From: Tetrastigma voinierianum
Lineage: Eukaryota; Streptophyta; Magnoliopsida; Vitales; Vitaceae
Direction of reading: 5' to 3'
DNA length: 64,000 nt
NCBI GenBank assembly: GCA_016808115.1
Contig: JAEQBH010007358.1
Span: 124,001-188,000, forward strand
Shown here: in pieces, positions 60,111-64,000 of the stretch
How positions within the stretch are numbered: the first letter of the stretch is position 1
Layout: each line of letters starts with the position of its first letter
Translations under genes and position numbers: made by a program
The notes under the pieces: generated by a model
The model's input: only the letters and a program-made list of their open reading frames with translations
Databases searched by the model: none
What the model was told of the DNA's origin: nothing

Positions 60111-63092
60111 TGTTGGTGTGAATGGTGTTTATAATTTATGACAACATCACCCGAAGGAGTTACTAGAATCGATGGCCCAGTACCAAAGCTTGTTGACCCG
60201 ATTTGTTGTGCATATTCAAATTATTAAGTCCCATTACTAGAAGACTAAAAATTAATCAGTAAGGCACCAAAGCTTGATCTGAGACCAAAAGATGCATTGA
60301 ATGCTCTTAAGTAGAATAATTTTATCACTAAACTCAATTGAAAAGTTACTTTGGTCTTAAAAACTTCCAAGTGCAGTCGTCACAGTAATAAAGTGGACTT
60401 ATAAGTCAGATGTGATTACGCGAGGGTGAGAAAGGAATTTAAACTTCAGCACTGACTACTCAAGTTCTACACTATTTGAGCGTCTAGTTTAGATGAAAAA
60501 TTTAGCTAACTAAGCAGAATTTTAAAACTAGAATCTTATTTAATATAAAGAAAAAGTTAAATCTAAATAATATTGGAATTTGAACGGATCATTGCTAGAA
60601 AGTAAATAACAGTTTCCAATGTTGTGAAATTGTCAATTCTGCATCCTATTCTCGTTATTTTCCACACGAGTGGAATTTGAATTTGTCGAGAGGTAAGGTA
60701 GTATAGTTGGATTCCTCCTCTAACCATATTTTCAGGTAGAGGTTCATGTTCATTCCTAAAACATGATTCCTAATCGATTACTTGTAAATAGGAGAATTTA
60801 TACGTAAGATGCAGGTATTTTTCTTTTCCTTGCTTTTATACCCATTTCTTATGACTCTGGAGTTTCTTGCCGCGACGGAACTGGCTGTGATATCTCGATA
60901 AAAGAGCGATGTTTCATGGCCAAGATCTGAAAGAGTTTCGCTTTCCTTAATTAGATGTCATGCTAACACGGGTTAGATCATTCTTCAGACGAGAGGGATT
61001 TCTAGTGAATTGATATATCACTCGGCTATTCTCGAAATACTTGAAGCAGGTGAGGATTTATCTAAGTAACCTTTCAGAGCTCATTAGTTCATCAATATTA
61101 GTCTAACATAACCCCAAGTAACTGGTCTAAGCTCTTAGGAATCTCCATCTCTGTGTTACTCAGAGGGCCTCCTGGAAATTAGAGCTAAACAATAGTCATT
61201 TCATAGGTACAAACTACTAAAATTGGGAACAGTGTCTCGAACAAACACCATTCGAATAAACTCAAAGGTCGACTCGGGATTTTCTTCTCATTTTTAGAAA
61301 GACCATAACTAACATAAGTCTTTCCACAAAGTAGAGTTGTGTTCTCGGCGGATTACAGCATACATTGAAATGCGTCGGGGAAAGACCTTTATGTAAGTGT
61401 AATAAAAGCTGAAGAAAGCGATTTCGGTTGTTTGGGTTCGTTGCATTCAAGCGATGTCGTAAATGAGTTTCAACATTAAATTTCAACGAAACTTAGAACA
61501 AATCAACATTTGAATCCAATGACAAATTAAAATATCACGCTCGCTAATCTACAAGAAATGAAAAATAGAATAAAAATAAAGAAAAAATATAATATAAAAA
61601 AGAGTCTCGGCTCCCCGAGTACTCTAGTTCGTGGGTTGCTTCTGTAATCGCTTCGCAATCGTTTCTATTTATAGAGCCCTAAAAGTTTAGGCCCCATCAA
61701 TGCTTCTTTTATGAATCCCTAACTATTATGCCCAGGTTGTCTTCTCAGTCGCGACATGAAAGTTGTGTCGCGACATAGTTTTGAATTTTGTTGCGGGTTT
61801 AATTTGTGTAGCGATCCATCTGTCGTGACCCTAGAAGATCTTGTGCTCATTCTTGTAATTTCGACATCATGCTTGTTGCGACATATTGTGCTCGCTTGAT
61901 TATGATAGCACCGCCATGACGAGTTTCGCGCAATGCCGACGATATTACGTTCGTTCACCGAACGTAGCCGCGACGCCGATGCCTCATGTCGCTGACCGGT
62001 TCGGTCACGACCGCGAGGACGGTATCATGACCAAAGTTTTCATGTCGCGGCCGGTGATGCGTCTGCTTCTTGAATTGATGCCAGCGACCCGGCACAACAT
62101 TTGTGGCGGCATTTACCGGTATGGTTCTTATTACAACAGCATCTTGCATTGTCATCTCGGTTGTGACCGAAAAGTACATGCGTGACGAGTTACATGCGCC
62201 GCTTTGCACTGTTTCCTTGTTGCGGTTTCATTTTTATGTTGTGACGCGGCGCTGTGACTTTTGTGTTGAGGTGTTTTACGTATTCGCGACCCTACGTATG
62301 TTATGTCACGTGACACTTTCTACGCATTTAGCTTGTCTTCGTCATGCGACCCATTTTCCACTGTTCTCGGTAGGACATCTTGTTAGGTGACTTAGGCTAT
62401 AGCGATTGATTTGTATGTAGCGGCATGGCTTCTTTGCATTTGTGTTGAAACCTGTCGCGACTTAGAGTTGTGTCGTGACCTCGTTTCTCGTTAAAACATT
62501 CTTGTGTCGCGTGATCAAAACACCTTTTAGGTTTCAGTATGTCATGACATTGACTCTCCTTTGTTACCAGCGGTGGTTATATTAAGTACTCTTTGTCGCG
62601 ACCTAGTTTTCTTGTCGCGACTGCTTTCTTCTTGGCATCTATTACATGCCGACAAATTTTCCATGTTCACGGAGAAATTGATCGCGATAGAAGGGTTTTG
62701 TCGCGACGGATATTCTGCCGTTCTGACGCTGTGTAATCTACAAACTATCTTGTTCTCAGCTGACTTGCATATGTTTTTCCCATTCTCTATCGCGACCTGC
62801 TATCTTCTGTCGCGACCTAGCTCAATTGTCAATGAATCAGGAAAAGTTGTTGCGACACAGGAAATGTTGTTGCTTGGAAGTTTGTCGCGACACCGCAATT
62901 TCTATGTGACATGGGCTAACTGCCGATTCTTCATTTTCTCTTCTTTCTTGTTGGAAATCTTTCATTTTTGAGTTAATACCTGCAAAACACAAAGTTTGTA
63001 AATACTCCATAATTTGGCATTAAAACAGCTCTGAAAATATTGAAAACTAGCTAGAAAAATGGATTAAAAATAGATGAGTTTAAGACTCATCA
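60111..63092 (-). repeat. Element 3 right LTR (5' LTR by orientation)
   Basis: Starts TGTTGGTGTGAATGG and ends AAGACTCATCA on the plus strand. The zone 61740-62900 holds numerous GTCGCGAC and variants, with exact copies near 61757, 62457, 62597, 62613, 62701, 62808 and 62885. Confidence 0.9.
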
Positions 63093-63097
63093 ACGAC
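63093..63097 (+). other. Target-site duplication ACGAC, right copy
   Basis: Pairs with 50926-50930. The following CCCTAATAAGGATCATCA matches the unsplit left LTR of element 4 after 40250. Confidence 0.9.
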
Positions 63098-64000
63098 CCC
63101 TAATAAGGATCATCACACTTTAGACACATGCATATACATCTACAACCTATCATACATACTTATACACATGTATATGTTTCTCATACATCATCATCTTTCA
63201 TATACAATTTGTCATTTTTACTCTTTTCTTCTTGTTCTTGTCACTTTGTGTACTTCGCCGTCACATAGCGGTGCTATGCTTCTCATATCATTTCATATCA
63301 TGTAATTTCATCATATTGGTCGTTTCGTATTACTTGTCGTTTGTTTTTATGTTTCATGCACATATACCTTAGAAGTGGATATGAGGAAACTATAAGGCAG
63401 AAAGCTATTTGAAATTATCATTATCTGAGACCAAACCAGCCTCTATAAGGGCTGAGACCTTGAGGTTATCATTGTGCGAGATAATGACCACTACTCTCTT
63501 GGGCAGAAAGCATTTATTATCTTTGTACGAGACAAAGACCTCTATAAGGGCCCAAAGGTGCTATAATGTTAAACAGAGAGCCAACTAATCAGCATACTAC
63601 AGACTTTTATCCCTAATAGGCATGCCCATCTATCCCTCTACCATGTTCTAAGCAGACAATCTATTTTTTTATTTCATTTTCAATACATATCTCATATCCC
63701 CGAATAACTATTGTTATCCAGTAATCATATGTGATATTTACGATTTACGCATGCATATTTACCCATGTATCATTTAGACATTTGTATATGTTTACTTATG
63801 CATTATTTGGACATTTAAGTCAATCCAATATGTATGGGTGTACATATTGTCATTTAATATGTCATCCCTTAACCAAGGAATAACACTACATTTAAACACA
63901 TAATAGGCTTCCGAAGCAAGCCTCAATCGATCGCAACTAGGCCATGAAATTGACCTTAAATAGTTGCACAACCAGGACCGAACCAACCGAAATAGTTCTC
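63098..64000 (-). repeat. Element 4 right LTR, second part (runs off the window)
   Basis: Matches 40250-41165 of the left LTR, including the 60-bp tandem array and the stretch CATTTGTATATGTTTACTTATGC. Ends at GAAATAGTTCT, which corresponds to about 41155. Confidence 0.85.

Larger units (their letters stand above)
50931..63092 (-). mobile_element. Element 3: Athila-like, pol-deleted, minus strand, nested in the LTR of element 4
   Basis: LTRs 50931-53569 and 60111-63092; termini T(A/G)TTGG...TCA on the plus strand; 5-bp duplication ACGAC. The internal region (6.5 kb) carries leader, gag and the Athila 3' ORF but no protease, RT, RNase H or integrase that I can find. It shares leader, 3' ORF, internal GTCGCGAC patch and LTR style with element 2. 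It is therefore a non-autonomous copy, or an autonomous one that later lost pol. Confidence 0.88.
39871..64000 (-). mobile_element. Element 4: Tekay-like chromovirus, minus strand, split by element 3
   Basis: Left LTR 39871-45941, internal region 45942-50580 with minus-strand gag, protease, RT, RNase H, integrase and chromodomain-like tail, then the right LTR from 50581. The right LTR is interrupted at 50930 by element 3 and resumes at 63098, matching 40250 onwards of the left LTR until the window ends. The LTR starts TGTAACACTCC on the minus strand and ends AAGTGTTACA at the right copy. The internal region (4.6 kb) is short but keeps all domains. Every frame is broken. Confidence 0.88.

Overview
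The window looks like a heterochromatin-like, transposon-packed stretch of a flowering-plant genome, most likely a eudicot. The grounds are plant-type Ty3/gypsy lineages (Tekay-like chromoviruses and Athila-like elements), a Mutator-like (MULE) transposase, a plant mobile domain (PMD) reading frame, and an intronless CC-NB-LRR resistance gene homologue. I cannot name the species. Nearly every coding region is broken by stops and frameshifts.

Layout. 1-1640 (+): MULE transposase remnant. 1962-4177 (+): PMD protein remnant with at least one recognisable intron. 4178-14523 (+): element 1, a Tekay-like chromovirus with two LTRs of about 2.7 kb, an initiator-Met tRNA primer site and a decayed gag-pol. 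14573-14764: foldback/MITE-like hairpin. 15181-19162 (+): CNL-type NLR with two in-frame stops and two later frameshifts, the only host-type protein gene I recognise with confidence. 19901-34938 (-): element 2, Athila-like, with all pol domains and a 3' ORF of the Athila 'putative plant transposon' type; its left LTR abnormally carries primer site and leader on its outer side. 34939-39870: low-coding island with candidate splice-bounded exons on the minus strand. 39871-64000+ (-): element 4, a Tekay-like chromovirus whose left LTR is about 6 kb and whose right LTR is split at 50930 by element 3. 50926-63097: element 3 (-), an Athila-like relative of element 2 that lacks pol and is flanked by the 5-bp duplication ACGAC. 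63098-64000: resumption of the split LTR of element 4, continuing past the window.

How the parts relate. The NLR sits in a gap of about 5.4 kb between two retroelements, with a candidate TATA box and a foldback element just upstream. Element 3 inserted after element 4; the unsplit left LTR of element 4 is a built-in empty-site control. Elements 2 and 3 belong to one family: both share PBS-proximal leader, gag, 3' ORF and a dense field of the palindrome GTCGCGAC in their LTRs and in a second internal patch. Element 3 keeps gag but not protease, reverse transcriptase or integrase, so if it ever moved after losing them it needed pol from an element like 2.

I found no convincing novel host gene system. 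The structurally most interesting signals are the GTCGCGAC fields, the ordered hairpin arrays in the LTRs of element 1 (with one arm type altered in the second copy), the tandemly repeated primer-binding region of element 2, and the nested insertion. Differences between repeat copies are often blockwise rather than scattered, so consensus or assembly error must be considered before reading biology into the broken frames.
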